Below, piece by piece: positions 1-8,891 of a stretch of 42,244 nt of DNA. The notes beneath the pieces were generated by a model that did no database searches, was not told where the DNA came from, and was given only the letters and a program-made list of their open reading frames with translations. Source of the DNA: Planctomycetota bacterium (lineage in GTDB: Bacteria > Planctomycetota > PUPC01 > JACPCR01); NCBI GenBank assembly GCA_027625095.1, contig JAQBXN010000071.1, positions 1 to 42,244 on the forward strand, in the 5' to 3' direction. Positions within the stretch are counted from its first letter, which is position 1, and every line of letters starts with the position of its first letter. The translations under genes were made by a program, and so were the position numbers.

Positions 1-68
1 GGTCCCTCCGGGACAGTCAAAAGGGACATCATTCGGCCGAAGTTGGAAACTTAATTTCGATCAAAGTC

Positions 69-1370
69 CTAAGAATCTACCGCTCTGTACGCTCGGTCTA
101 GCACTTCCACCGTGTGTAACACTTCCACGTGTTCAAGTCCGGCAGTCTTAAGCCCGGCTAATATCTGAAGGCTGCAGCCGGGATTGCCGTTGATGACCAG
201 GTCAACGTCTGCGGCTGCAACATTGGACACTTTTCTTTTCTGCAGGCGTTCGGCCATTTCGGGCTCGACGAGATTGTAGGGGCCGGCGCTGCCGCAACAC
301 ATGTCAGACTCGTTGAGCGGAACAAGTTCGAGTTCCGGTATCTGCTGTAAGAGCTTGCGTGGCTGCAGGCGAACTCGCTGCGCGTGAGCCAGATGACATG
401 CATCGTGATAAACGGCTCTTGCAGGGTACGGTCCGAATTCGGTGTTGAGCTCAATCTCATCGAGGAATTCGCTCACGTCTCTGGTCTTTGCTGCGAACTC
501 GGCGGCAGCATTCGCGATTCCGGCCTGGTCCTCGAGCAGCTCACCATACTGCTTGACCATGGCGCCGCAGCCGGCAGCGTTTATGATGATTGCATCGACG
601 TCCGCGGGATTCAGCGCGTTCACATTCTTGCGGGCGAAGTCACACCCTTCGTCGTGATAGCCCATATGGGTATGCAGCGCGCCACAACAGCCCATACCGG
701 GGGGAATGACGACCTCGCATCCATTCTTGGAAAGGACCCTGGCGGTCGCTTCGTTTGTCTGAGCAAACATAACGCTCATCACGCAGCCGGTAAGTAGTGC
801 CACCCGATATTTTCGCTCACCTTCTGCAGGAATAATTTCGCCGAGCTGATGCCTGGCGCCCATCGGTGGGAGTTCGTTTGGCAGCAGCGAGAGCATGGAT
901 TTCAGCTTCGTTGGGGCAAACGACTTAAAAAGTTTGCTTTCAAGTAGACCGTCAAGTCCTGCAGCCCTCAGAGCGCGGGCAGGAAGCAGGGCCAGTTCGA
1001 GTCTTTCCGGATAGGGAAGCAGTGCGGCCATGGTGCGGCGAAGGATCTTGTCTTCAAGAGGCCGTGGGTAGTTTTCTTCCAGGACTGCACGGGTCTTTTC
1101 GATGAGATGCCCGTAATTCACGCCAGAAGGACAAGCGGTTTCACAGGCAGTGCAGCCGAGGCAAAGATCCATGTGCCGGACAACGTTTTCGGTGAACTCA
1201 AGCTTGCCGTCCGCCAGCTTTTTCATGAGGTAGATTCTGCCGCGCGGCGAATCAGCCTCGTTACCGTCCTCAGCATAAGTCGGACAGGCCGGCAAGCAGA
1301 GCCCGCAGTGGACGCATTCAAGCAGACGGTCGTAGTCTTTTTCTTCGAAAGTGGTAGCCATGGATTTCAA
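69..1370 (-). CDS. glcF: Glycolate oxidase iron-sulfur subunit (GlcF-like)
   Basis: Electron-transfer subunit of a glycolate/2-hydroxyacid dehydrogenase complex. It should pass electrons from the FAD subunits encoded just upstream to the membrane quinone pool. Two ferredoxin-type clusters are visible near the N-terminus (CVHCGLCLPACP and CLGCTACETACP). Two cysteine-rich CCG repeats follow, with CCGALH near the middle and CCGSAG in the C-terminal third. The 433-residue length is normal for GlcF. The first possible start is a TTG at 1370 whose TTGA overlaps the stop of the preceding glcE-like gene, with GGAG 4 nt upstream. An in-frame ATG at 1361 is the alternative, 13 nt from the same GGAG. 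Last gene of the glcD-glcE-glcF run, so translational coupling is likely. Lactate-utilisation LutA-type subunits are related, but the GlcD/GlcE neighbours favour GlcF. Confidence 0.9.
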   Translation of the reverse strand: MKSMATTFEEKDYDRLLECVHCGLCLPACPTYAEDGNEADSPRGRIYLMKKLADGKLEFTENVVRHMDLCLGCTACETACPSGVNYGHLIEKTRAVLEENYPRPLEDKILRRTMAALLPYPERLELALLPARALRAAGLDGLLESKLFKSFAPTKLKSMLSLLPNELPPMGARHQLGEIIPAEGERKYRVALLTGCVMSVMFAQTNEATARVLSKNGCEVVIPPGMGCCGALHTHMGYHDEGCDFARKNVNALNPADVDAIIINAAGCGAMVKQYGELLEDQAGIANAAAEFAAKTRDVSEFLDEIELNTEFGPYPARAVYHDACHLAHAQRVRLQPRKLLQQIPELELVPLNESDMCCGSAGPYNLVEPEMAERLQKRKVSNVAAADVDLVINGNPGCSLQILAGLKTAGLEHVEVLHTVEVLDRAYRAVDS

Positions 1371-2701
1371 ATGTCTCCGACAAAGCGTCCGGGGTTCATG
1401 ATTCTGTTTGGATCAAGGGTTTCCTTAATCGATTTCATCAGTCCGAAATCGCCGCGCACCGGGCCCCAGACTTCGACCTGACTTTTAACTGCGGGCGAAG
1501 CGTGCTCGACCACAAAACTACCACCCAGGTGAACCGCGTGTGAGCTGATGCGGGGGATGAGGGTAATAACCTTTTGGTCAGGGCATTGGTTCCGGATCTT
1601 CAAATAGACAATTCCATTTGCGATGTGCGATGCGGCAGCGATCTCAACCTCGTTTTCCACAGCGACCTTCTCGACCTCTTTAATAAAGGAAGTGACGTTT
1701 GAACTCAGCAGATTTGCTTTGCCAATAAAGCATGCGCTATCGATAGCACGAAAGCTGAAGAGCCTTTGGCGGACTTCGTCCTGGATTTCATCCTCAAGGA
1801 GTAGAGTCAGACCCGCCTGCCCCGGACCGAGGAGCGCACCAACCTGCCCCCCCTGCCATTCAGCAGCTTCAGCATTGCCGTCAAGCCCGAGCAGCAGAAC
1901 CGGACGTGCCTCAGCCCAGCCTTCCACATCAGGGCCAATCTCACGAGCGGCGGTGCTATTGAGATACTCCATGAAAACAGGCTCTATCTCCGAATCCAGG
2001 AGGGCTGAGACGGCACCTTCGGCGTCGTCATGGTTTTCAAATTCACACCACAATGTGGCTTCTTCATCATGCACCGGTCGCAGCCTGATGGTCACTTCGA
2101 CAATAACGCCGAGTGTGCCGTACGAGCCCGTGAACAATTTACAGAGGTCGTATCCTGCGACGTTTTTCACCACCCTGCTGCCGCCCTTGATGATTCGGCC
2201 ATCGGCGAGGACGACCTTCATTCCGATGATCATGTCCCGGAGCGTGCCCTCGCGAAAACGAAATGGGCCACCCGCATTTGTGGCTACGAGGCCGCCAAGG
2301 GTGGCTTCCTTTACGTTGGCAGTATGGATGGGCAGGTACTGTCCTTCTTTAGCCAGTATCTTTTGCAGGCAACCGAGGCAAAGCCCGGCGCCCACCGTGA
2401 TGGTCATATCCGCAGCGGGGTAATCTATAATCTTGTTGAGAAGATCCAGCTTGAGAGCGACATCGTATCTTTCTGGCGGATTACCAAGATGCATCAGAGT
2501 AGCGTTACCCCAGGGAACGACCGCCAGCCCATTTTCATTCGCCCACCGGAGGGCAGCGGAGACGTCTTCGATGGTCTCGGGACGCAAGACCACATCGGGC
2601 ATAAGTTCGCCGATGGCATGCTTCTCGTTCTCGGTGGTATCCATAATGGCGGAGGCCGCTATGTCGCCGAGCGCGGATTTTACGTCCAGTGAGACAGGCA
2701 A
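1367..2701 (-). CDS. glcE: FAD-binding subunit of glycolate oxidase (GlcE-like)
   Basis: FAD-linked oxidoreductase with a PCMH-type FAD domain. Recognisable pieces are the N-terminal VLRPETIEDVSAALRWA segment, ATLGGLVATNAGGP in the middle and VVKNVAGYDLCKLFTGSYG, the last being characteristic of GlcE. A C-terminal FAD-oxidase cap ends in NRIMNPGRFVGDI. The open frame runs upstream into the end of glcD, but that part is unlike the family. A TTG at 2701 has AAGGAG 6 nt upstream and gives 444 residues, so I chose it; an ATG at 2644 without a site is the alternative. At 444 residues it is longer than the roughly 350 of E. coli GlcE (family knowledge), so it may be a GlcD/GlcE intermediate. It sits 76 nt after glcD, and its stop overlaps the start of glcF. 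Confidence 0.85.
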   Translation of the reverse strand: MPVSLDVKSALGDIAASAIMDTTENEKHAIGELMPDVVLRPETIEDVSAALRWANENGLAVVPWGNATLMHLGNPPERYDVALKLDLLNKIIDYPAADMTITVGAGLCLGCLQKILAKEGQYLPIHTANVKEATLGGLVATNAGGPFRFREGTLRDMIIGMKVVLADGRIIKGGSRVVKNVAGYDLCKLFTGSYGTLGVIVEVTIRLRPVHDEEATLWCEFENHDDAEGAVSALLDSEIEPVFMEYLNSTAAREIGPDVEGWAEARPVLLLGLDGNAEAAEWQGGQVGALLGPGQAGLTLLLEDEIQDEVRQRLFSFRAIDSACFIGKANLLSSNVTSFIKEVEKVAVENEVEIAAASHIANGIVYLKIRNQCPDQKVITLIPRISSHAVHLGGSFVVEHASPAVKSQVEVWGPVRGDFGLMKSIKETLDPNRIMNPGRFVGDI

Positions 2702-2707
2702 TGATGG

Positions 2708-2713
2708 CTCCTT
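2708..2713 (-). promoter_or_regulatory. Shine-Dalgarno site deciding a TTG start
   Basis: AAGGAG on the minus strand lies 6 nt before the TTG at 2701. No comparable site precedes the in-frame ATG at 2644. This supports a TTG start for the glcE-like gene and removes about 100 spurious N-terminal codons that overlap glcD. Confidence 0.7.
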
Positions 2714-2777
2714 GCGACTAATCGTAGCTACAAGCTCCAGCTTGTGGGAAATCAAACAGCAAGCTGGCAGCCTGCTG

Positions 2778-4322
2778 CTACGCGGGCACCTGCTTCTTAA
2801 GCATTCTCGGCTCCATGCAGATACGGGAATCGGGAAAGATCTTGTGCGGGTTAAGAAGATCTTCCGGATTGAAAATTTTCTTAAGCGCCGCCATGACAGA
2901 AATGTCTTCCGGGCTGAACATTTTCGGCATATAGCTGATTTTTTCGATGCCGATTCCGTGTTCGCCGGTAACAGAGCCTCCGAGCCGGATACATTCATCG
3001 AGAATTTCACCGCTGGCTTTCAGCGTACGCCGGACAAGATCCGCATCACGCTCATCGTAGAGCAGGATCGGGTGGAGATTGCCATCGCCTGCATGGAAAA
3101 CATTGGCGATGCGGACGTCGTATTTCTCGCTGAGTTTGCTGATGAATCGCAGCATGCCTGGGAGTTTGGTGCGCGGGATCACACCGTCCTGGGTGCAGTA
3201 ATTGGGGGCGAGGCGGCCCATGGCACCGAAGGCTTTCTTGCGGCTCGCCCAGAGTGCCATGCGTTCTTCATCGGTTGCGGCCTGGCTGACCTCACGTGCA
3301 TTGTTCTGTCGGCATATTTCCATGATGCGACTGGCCTGCCCATCGATCCCAGCTTCAAGACCGTCGAGTTCCATGATCAGAACTGCTTTGGCGTCGAGCG
3401 GGAAACCGAAATGAAATGCGTCCTCAACTGCCTTGATGATGAGCTGGTCCATCATTTCGAGCGCGGCAGGCAGGATGCCGGCTGCAATGATATCCGAGAC
3501 CGTCTGCGTGGCGTCGTCTACGCTCTCAAAGACGCCGAGCATGGTGCGATAGGTTTGAGGCCTGCGGATGATCCGGATAATCGCCTTGGTGCAGATCCCG
3601 AACGTGCCTTCAGAGCCAACCATGAGGCCGGTGAGGTCGTACCCGGGCATGTCCTCCGCCTTACCTCCGACATCGATGAGGTCTCCATTGGGGAGAACGA
3701 ATTCCAATCCGAGGGTGTGGTTTGTAGTTACACCGTATTTGAGCGTATGCGGCCCGCCGGAGTTTTCAGCAACGTTGCCGCCTATCGTGCATGACATCTG
3801 GCTGGATGGGTCGGGGGCGTAGAGGTAACCCTTCGGCGATACGGCATTTGTGATCCAGAGATTGACGACACCCGGCTCGACGACCACTCGCCGGTTGCGG
3901 TAATCAATCTCAAGGATCTGGTTCATTTTGTTCATGCCAATGATGACGCCACCCTGGGTGGGAATGCAACCACCGCTAAGTCCAGTGCCGGCCCCCCTGG
4001 CAAGAAACGGAATCTTCTTTTTATGGAGGCATCGAACGATCTGAACAACGTGCTCGATAGATCGGGGGAAAACGACGGCTATCGGCGAATCTTTCTCGAG
4101 AGTGTAGCCGTCGCACTCATACACAATCAGCTCTTCAGGATCGCTGATGATTTCACGCTCGCCGACGATACCGGCCAAGGTGTCCAGAGTTTCCTGACTG
4201 AGCACGATTGTATTCCAGGAAGGATGGTTCAGCAGATGGCCGGGGATTGTAAGTGGCGGGGGTAAAGGTTCAAACGGAAGGGGTGAGGGACGCTCGATGT
4301 GAGCATCTGATATCAAAGCCAT
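2778..4322 (-). CDS. glcD: Glycolate oxidase FAD subunit (GlcD-like)
   Basis: Catalytic flavoprotein subunit oxidising glycolate or a related 2-hydroxyacid (D-lactate is possible). FAD-binding motifs GAGTGLSGGC, SGGPHTLKYGV and MVGSEGTFGI occur in order. The C-terminal FAD-oxidase domain contains NVFHAGDGNLHP and GSVTGEHGIGIEK, the usual active-site and metal or substrate histidine segments. ATG at 4322 has GGAG 5 nt upstream and gives 514 residues; a GTG at 4337 is in frame but lacks a site. First gene of the glcDEF run. Its start lies only about 30 nt beyond the terminator of the Bax-inhibitor gene, so its promoter must overlap that terminator or lie inside the upstream gene, or transcription reads through. 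Confidence 0.92.
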   Translation of the reverse strand: MALISDAHIERPSPLPFEPLPPPLTIPGHLLNHPSWNTIVLSQETLDTLAGIVGEREIISDPEELIVYECDGYTLEKDSPIAVVFPRSIEHVVQIVRCLHKKKIPFLARGAGTGLSGGCIPTQGGVIIGMNKMNQILEIDYRNRRVVVEPGVVNLWITNAVSPKGYLYAPDPSSQMSCTIGGNVAENSGGPHTLKYGVTTNHTLGLEFVLPNGDLIDVGGKAEDMPGYDLTGLMVGSEGTFGICTKAIIRIIRRPQTYRTMLGVFESVDDATQTVSDIIAAGILPAALEMMDQLIIKAVEDAFHFGFPLDAKAVLIMELDGLEAGIDGQASRIMEICRQNNAREVSQAATDEERMALWASRKKAFGAMGRLAPNYCTQDGVIPRTKLPGMLRFISKLSEKYDVRIANVFHAGDGNLHPILLYDERDADLVRRTLKASGEILDECIRLGGSVTGEHGIGIEKISYMPKMFSPEDISVMAALKKIFNPEDLLNPHKIFPDSRICMEPRMLKKQVPA

Positions 4323-4350
4323 CTGATCTCCAGCCACTAACCGTCAAAAC

Positions 4351-4384
4351 AAAAAAGCCCGGCCAGACAACCTGACCGGGCTTT
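4351..4384 (-). terminator. Rho-independent terminator of the BI-1 gene
   Basis: A 13-bp near-perfect stem (minus strand AAAGCCCGGTCAG paired with CTGGCCGGGCTTT, one G-U) with an 8-nt loop is followed by a run of T on the minus strand. It lies 24 nt past the stop of the BI-1/YccA gene and just before the glcD start, separating the two transcription units. Confidence 0.88.
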
Positions 4385-4407
4385 GAAGAGCTTCAAGAAA
4401 CTGTTCG

Positions 4408-5199
4408 TTAGTCCCTGCTGGCAAAGGCCCTGATCTTCCAGAGGAGTTTCAAGATTTCGAGATAAATCCAGGTGAGCTCCGTCATGAGGTAGAAAGCGGC
4501 ATACCATTCCATGTATTTTGGCGCGCCGTGACGTGCACCGGTTTCGATGAAATCGAAGGCAAAAATAAGGCTGAAGGCGGCAAATCCAACGACAACCAGA
4601 CTAAACACAATTCCAATCGGGTTAGCGCCGAAGATCATCACATTCACGCCGAACATCGAAAGGATAAATCCGCCAAGATAAACGAAAACGATAGCACCCA
4701 TTCCCGCGCACACGATGGCGGCCGTCTTTCCGTTGGCACTGATAAGCTTCATCCGGTACGCGGCCAGCATGGTGAAGAGGACTCCGAATGTCAGCGCCAC
4801 AGCCTGCAAAACGATACCGGGGAATTGCGCTTCGAAATACGCAGAAAGGCCTCCGAGAAAAAGCCCTTCGGCAAGCGAGTAAACACCCCCGACCACCATG
4901 GACCATTCCTTCTTGAAGCAGGTAACAATCCATGCGATCAACGAGATGATCATCCCCCCAAACATAAATGGTGAAACCTTAGTCATGGCTGCGCCTGCGG
5001 CCATGGGGTCGCCTTCTATGCCTTCCATTGCCTCAAAGAAAGTTGTCCAGACGTAACCGGCTGCGAGAACGGTGAGCACAGCGAAGATACCCGTTTTGTT
5101 GATGACACCTTCAATGGTCATCGTGCGGCTGGCCGTCGATTCTGTCGCACGGAACTGATTCCATGTATTTTCGTTTACGGTTGGATTCGAAGAGAGCAT
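4408..5199 (-). CDS. Bax inhibitor-1/YccA-family membrane protein
   Basis: Integral membrane protein of the BI-1 (TMBIM/YccA) superfamily. Members act as proton or calcium leak channels or bind the FtsH protease; the exact role here is unknown. Seven or so hydrophobic segments span from GIFAVLTVLAAGYVW to the C-terminal YLEILKLLWKIRAF. The N-terminus (NPTVNENTWNQF) resembles the bacterial YccA-like BaxI_1 subfamily. ATG at 5199 has AGGAGG 6 nt upstream and gives 263 residues; a longer in-frame start at 5238 lacks a site. Monocistronic: a sigma70-like promoter lies directly upstream and a strong terminator directly downstream. Confidence 0.88.
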   Translation of the reverse strand: MLSSNPTVNENTWNQFRATESTASRTMTIEGVINKTGIFAVLTVLAAGYVWTTFFEAMEGIEGDPMAAGAAMTKVSPFMFGGMIISLIAWIVTCFKKEWSMVVGGVYSLAEGLFLGGLSAYFEAQFPGIVLQAVALTFGVLFTMLAAYRMKLISANGKTAAIVCAGMGAIVFVYLGGFILSMFGVNVMIFGANPIGIVFSLVVVGFAAFSLIFAFDFIETGARHGAPKYMEWYAAFYLMTELTWIYLEILKLLWKIRAFASRD

Positions 5200-5240
5200 T
5201 AAGATCCTCCTGTTAATAAAGTTCCACAAAACCGGCACGG

Positions 5241-5268
5241 ATTATAGGCCAAGCCCGGCCGCCATCAA
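5241..5268 (-). promoter_or_regulatory. Sigma70-type promoter for the BI-1 gene
   Basis: On the minus strand TTGATG and a consensus TATAAT are separated by 16 bp. The -10 box lies 41 nt before the ATG at 5199, giving a predicted leader of about 35 nt that includes the AGGAGG site. Predicted from sequence only. Confidence 0.55.
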
Positions 5269-5296
5269 TATGAGCAAGCATTAAGTGTGGATTCAC

Positions 5297-6145
5297 TTAT
5301 CGCTTCACTTTTTTCCGCTTTTTCTGTTCCATCAGCAACACGTCAGCCCAATCAACAAGCTCCCCTAGCGTACTGGGCTTCCAGGGATTGAAGGGCGCTA
5401 TTGCTCTGCTGATGGCGAGTTCATAGGTTCTGCCCGGTCGTTTATTTATTTCGGCCAGTTTCTCCTTGATCCGCTTGTCAATGGCGCTGGCAACAGCTGC
5501 GGAAGATTCCACAGCCAGGACGGCAAATTCGTCGCCGCCAATTCTGGCCAGAATGTCTGAATCCCGGAAGGTTCCTTTTAAGACCTGGGCAACATCAACA
5601 ATCGCCTTGTCCCCTTCGGGATGACCAAATGTGTCATTGATGACCTTCAATTCGTCCATGTCGGCTAGCAAAAGCATCATTTCTTTCTTGGTGCGGCGGG
5701 CAATCTTGATTTGTTGCTCTGCCAGGGTGAAAAAGCCTCGGCGATTACATAATCCTGTGAGCGCGTCTGTGAGCGAAAGAAGTCGAAGTTCTTCAAAATC
5801 TCGTAACTTGTCTGTGACATCCCTGAAAGTAAGCAGGCAGTGTGACCGCCCGTCCACATCAGCGCGGGCGACTTGCATCTCCACCACGCGCTTGTCCTGA
5901 TTGGGGCGCACCACTTTGACTTCTTGAGTGGCTCCCAAATTGAGTGGGTATTCGACCAATTGCCCAACCATCTGGTCACAGCTTTTTCCAAAAAGCTGTT
6001 CTGCCACAGGATTGATGTACTTGATTTCACCGACGTCATCGGTAATTACCATTGCGTCAGGGCAATGCTGAGCGATGAAAACGCCGTACTGAGTGAGTAA
6101 CTGCTCCTCAGGTAGCGTTGATGTAGTAGGAGGCTCCCCTGCCAT
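5297..6145 (-). CDS. PAS-GGDEF diguanylate cyclase
   Basis: Predicted soluble sensor that makes cyclic di-GMP from two GTP. A PAS domain covers about residues 15-120 (CPDAMVITDDVGEIKYINPVAEQLFG is the recognisable start, quoted in part). A GGDEF domain covers about 125-282. The active-site GGDEF is intact at about residue 202. An RDSD inhibitory-site motif lies exactly five residues before it, so product inhibition is expected. No EAL or HD-GYP domain, membrane segment or receiver domain is seen, so the input must come through the PAS domain. The start at 6145 has no clear ribosome site. It is 97 nt from the BI-1 gene and probably a separate unit. Confidence 0.9.
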   Translation of the reverse strand: MAGEPPTTSTLPEEQLLTQYGVFIAQHCPDAMVITDDVGEIKYINPVAEQLFGKSCDQMVGQLVEYPLNLGATQEVKVVRPNQDKRVVEMQVARADVDGRSHCLLTFRDVTDKLRDFEELRLLSLTDALTGLCNRRGFFTLAEQQIKIARRTKKEMMLLLADMDELKVINDTFGHPEGDKAIVDVAQVLKGTFRDSDILARIGGDEFAVLAVESSAAVASAIDKRIKEKLAEINKRPGRTYELAISRAIAPFNPWKPSTLGELVDWADVLLMEQKKRKKVKR

Positions 6146-6404
6146 TGTTTGATCGACCCATTTACAAGAAGCGGAACGTTCAAATCCGCTCGAAACACTC
6201 GATCAGTATTGGATGACTCCTCTGATCGGCCCGAGTGATGTGGAGATAATTTTCTCCATAAATCGGCCCTTGGCAATTGACCTGTACTTTGGAGTCCCCG
6301 TTATCCAGTGCGGCCACGTTCCTCAAACAGAAATGGGGTCAGCTACGAACCGTCGAAACTGTCGCGTAAGCCGGATGTTAGCTTGGAACTTCCCGGGAAA
6401 GGAT
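6146..6404. other. Intergenic region, two genes on the minus strand
   Basis: 259 bp between the secreted SH3-like gene and the GGDEF gene. No credible gene is present. A short hairpin GGAGA-TAATTT-TCTCC lies at 6242-6257. Nothing else could be identified. Confidence 0.4.
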
Positions 6405-7625
6405 CTATCTCACAAGCACAAGTTCTTTCGTCGTCTCATCGCTCCCCGATTCCTGATTCTCATCCTTGGACGATGCCCTCAGCGGGCTGACGTTGAGTTG
6501 GTTTCCACCGTTTACATTGTTGATGATGATCGTATCGATCCGCCGTTCCGCATCCTTCAGACGGAATCGGGCGCGGGCCACGCGGTGAGTTGGCAGGCCA
6601 CTGAAGACGACCGCAAAGGGTGCAATCTCTTTGCGACCAAAATCTTTGATGACGGCACGGCCCTCGCCGATTTTCCGACCCTTCTCATCCTGAAGATTGA
6701 CTTCAAATCCTGTGAGATAGTAAAAAATAGCGGTGTCGTTCAGCATGCGGCCTTCGATGATCGTCCCGCCGTCCTGGGATGGGAGGATGCTGTACTCAAC
6801 CAACCGGAATGTGCCGTAATTCCGTTCCTTAATTGCTGTCGGACGTGTCTTAAAATCGGGCTCAATGTCGATCAGCATGGCCGGGGCCCAGCCTTCCTTG
6901 CCCTGGAAGGTGCGAACGTAATACCAATCTTTCGTTTCCTTAATCAACCGAACGGGTTCGCCGTGCTGAACTTCAAGTGCAGCCACCGCGGCCGGCGTAC
7001 CGGCGGTTGTCCAAAGAAGAACTTTATCTCGAACGATTCGCCCGCGGCGGCCACCAGGATAGACCTCCCGTCCGATCACGTGAAATATCTCCGCATTTGC
7101 ATATTCAGTATCGACAGATGCGAGGAAGAAACCTTCCGTGGGTTCTGCTCCAAACTCGACCAGTTGTTCCTTGTCATTGGGCGAGAGGCTGGTCTCTACC
7201 TGCAGAGAGACTGATTTGATCTCAGGCAGGTTGTTGGTGTCAAAATCACCCTTTAACGGAAGCGGGAAGTAGACCACTCCAGGCTTCCTTGGCTCAATGC
7301 CCTCAACGCTGATATGGGCACGCTCAGTCACCCGCTCACGGTTCTCGAATCGCACGTCCACCAGCACCGTAATTCTCGCCAAGGCGGGTTCGGCGCCATT
7401 GTTCTTTACCCTCGCACCAATATAAAGGACTTGGGCAAGATCCCCTTTTAAACCAGTGACTGATGGCCTGGCCGCAAGAAATTCGAAGCGATAACGCTGT
7501 CTGGCAAGCTGAACCTCGCGTTCATCGATTTGCGCCGTCACCAATGCGGGTGACAGGGATGAAATCAGTGTAACGACAGCAAGAAAAGTCAGTCCCCGTC
7601 TGGCCAGTCGTGATATTTGATGCAT
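6405..7625 (-). CDS. Secreted protein with SH3-like domain, unknown function
   Basis: I do not recognise a named family. An N-terminal signal peptide is evident (LARRGLTFLAVVTLISSL, probable cleavage after ALVTA near residue 31). The N-terminal half (about 40-180) looks like an immunoglobulin-type beta domain with statements such as LYIGARVKNNGAEPA. A bacterial SH3-like segment follows at about 200-260 (GEPVRLIKETKDWYYVRTF, then GWAPAMLI). The C-terminal part (about 275-380, LTGFEVNLQDEKGRKIGEG) resembles FxLYD-type domains. The C-terminal tail is charged and probably disordered. AGGA lies about 9 nt before the ATG at 7625. A cell-envelope or periplasmic scaffold is plausible, by inference only. 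Confidence 0.75.
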   Translation of the reverse strand: MHQISRLARRGLTFLAVVTLISSLSPALVTAQIDEREVQLARQRYRFEFLAARPSVTGLKGDLAQVLYIGARVKNNGAEPALARITVLVDVRFENRERVTERAHISVEGIEPRKPGVVYFPLPLKGDFDTNNLPEIKSVSLQVETSLSPNDKEQLVEFGAEPTEGFFLASVDTEYANAEIFHVIGREVYPGGRRGRIVRDKVLLWTTAGTPAAVAALEVQHGEPVRLIKETKDWYYVRTFQGKEGWAPAMLIDIEPDFKTRPTAIKERNYGTFRLVEYSILPSQDGGTIIEGRMLNDTAIFYYLTGFEVNLQDEKGRKIGEGRAVIKDFGRKEIAPFAVVFSGLPTHRVARARFRLKDAERRIDTIIINNVNGGNQLNVSPLRASSKDENQESGSDETTKELVLVR

Positions 7626-7748
7626 GAGTTTTTTCCTGGTTAGGAATCGCGTCGGGGTCTTTGACGCATCCTAGCGGGAGGAACTTTTAAAACAATGAAA
7701 TGCAGTTAGCCGGAAGAGACAGGGAGTGCTTACCGGGCAAACTGCAGT

Positions 7749-8792
7749 TCAAGTTCTTCTTGCAAAGGTGTCTATAGGCGCCACATCCGGATCCCATACC
7801 CGGTCGAGATTTGCCAAGCCACGGCCGACCAGGTCCGCTTCGTGTTCCTTCTTCCAGGTATTGGCGATGACCTGGTCCAGCACTTCTTCATTGAAGGTCT
7901 TCCATGACTGATTTTCGTGATCGACTTCGATGAAATACATCCGACAGGGGGAGTCTTCACTGCCTGTGAGGATCTCATTCGCTGTGAGTGATTCACCATG
8001 GTCCTTGGGCGCGTCCCCAATCATCAAGATTACATCGTAATTAGCTTTCACGTTTTCCAGCACAGGTCTCTTGGCGGAAGCGAAATCAGGCCCGGCCATC
8101 ATCGTCGCAAGTGCGGCGCTCTTCTTGCCTGCCTGCTGGGCAAAAATACCGATAAAGCAGTCGAGAACACCATAGATTTCGAGTTGTTTGACTACATGCT
8201 CTTCCGGAGTACCGGAAACCGCGCAAAGATCCACACCCAGCTCGTGGGCACGTTTCAGCGCGGTGACCGCGTGTGGAAAAGCGGTCATGTGTTCGGTTGC
8301 GGGGCCTACGTTCTCATTGATGCGGCTTGACCATTCGTACACACCGTGAAGCTCAACAAAGGCATCAGAGCGGGAGTCGCCCTCTTCAAGAACTCCTGAA
8401 AAGTCACCTTCGGCCAGGTAGTTGTAAAGGGCCTCTGGTGAGTATGAATTCGTCACATCACACCAGCGGCGAAGGTATTTGAAGGTAGGAATGTCGACGC
8501 CCGACTCCACCGCGGCCGGTGTCTGCAGGAGCAGGTCGGCCCACATGAAGAGCGCACGAAAACGGGTAATGCCGCGATCATTGGAAAAACAATTTACGAA
8601 CATCCAGGCACGCTTGGCGATACCGGTGATCATCTGCAGGCCGTAATCTTGAACAGAAACGGTCGCAAAACCGTCTTCATGTTTGAGCATTCCCGGATCG
8701 ACGCAGCCGTCGATATCGATACCAAAGGCCACACGAAGGCCGTTCACGGTGCGGCCGGAGGGTTTGAACTGCTCGAAGCGAGTGTAAAGCAT
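7749..8792 (-). CDS. HAD-superfamily hydrolase
   Basis: Predicted phosphatase or phosphotransferase with the haloacid dehalogenase fold; the substrate is unknown. Motif I is FGIDIDGCVDPG near residue 26, supplying the two catalytic aspartates (DxD). Motif II is the Ser/Thr in AVSGTPEEH near 192, motif III a lysine in GKKSAA near 222, and motif IV the acidic pair in MIGDAPKDHGE near 258. The large insertion after motif I (about 35-150) would be the cap. I start at ATG 8792 (347 residues); the frame is open further upstream, but that stretch is encoded by a 7-bp repeat array and looks artificial. The gene therefore has repeat units directly before its ATG and no Shine-Dalgarno site. Confidence 0.82.
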   Translation of the reverse strand: MLYTRFEQFKPSGRTVNGLRVAFGIDIDGCVDPGMLKHEDGFATVSVQDYGLQMITGIAKRAWMFVNCFSNDRGITRFRALFMWADLLLQTPAAVESGVDIPTFKYLRRWCDVTNSYSPEALYNYLAEGDFSGVLEEGDSRSDAFVELHGVYEWSSRINENVGPATEHMTAFPHAVTALKRAHELGVDLCAVSGTPEEHVVKQLEIYGVLDCFIGIFAQQAGKKSAALATMMAGPDFASAKRPVLENVKANYDVILMIGDAPKDHGESLTANEILTGSEDSPCRMYFIEVDHENQSWKTFNEEVLDQVIANTWKKEHEADLVGRGLANLDRVWDPDVAPIDTFARRT

Positions 8793-8794
8793 GG

Positions 8795-8815
8795 TTGACG
8801 GTTGATGGTTAATGG
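8795..8815. repeat. 7-bp tandem repeats next to the HAD gene start
   Basis: Three heptamers TTGACGG, TTGATGG and TTAATGG on the plus strand. Read on the minus strand they are CCATYAA-type units ending 2 nt before the HAD ATG. They are inverted relative to the array at 8892-8931, and the two could pair. Confidence 0.8.
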
Positions 8816-8891
8816 AAGAGGGCAGTCGCTGTTGGTTATGCCCTCTCAAACTCGATACTTCCCTATCATAATCCTTCAGGTCATTGTCTTT

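Noticed and set aside
2..14. Hairpin GTCCC-TCC-GGGAC as terminator of the glc operon
   Set aside because: Only a 5-bp stem and no T-tract on the minus strand; the region is cut by the window edge.
2433..3794. Long open frame on the plus strand (453 codons)
   Set aside because: It lies entirely antisense to glcD and the start of the glcE-like gene, has no recognisable domain, and the minus-strand proteins match known families end to end.
6330..6342. AAATGGGGTCAG resembling sequences near REP-associated transposases
   Set aside because: A single short match without hairpin, repeat or transposase nearby.
6213..7214. Long open frame on the plus strand (333 codons)
   Set aside because: Antisense to the secreted SH3-like gene, which has a clear signal peptide and domain pattern; no domain in the plus-strand translation.
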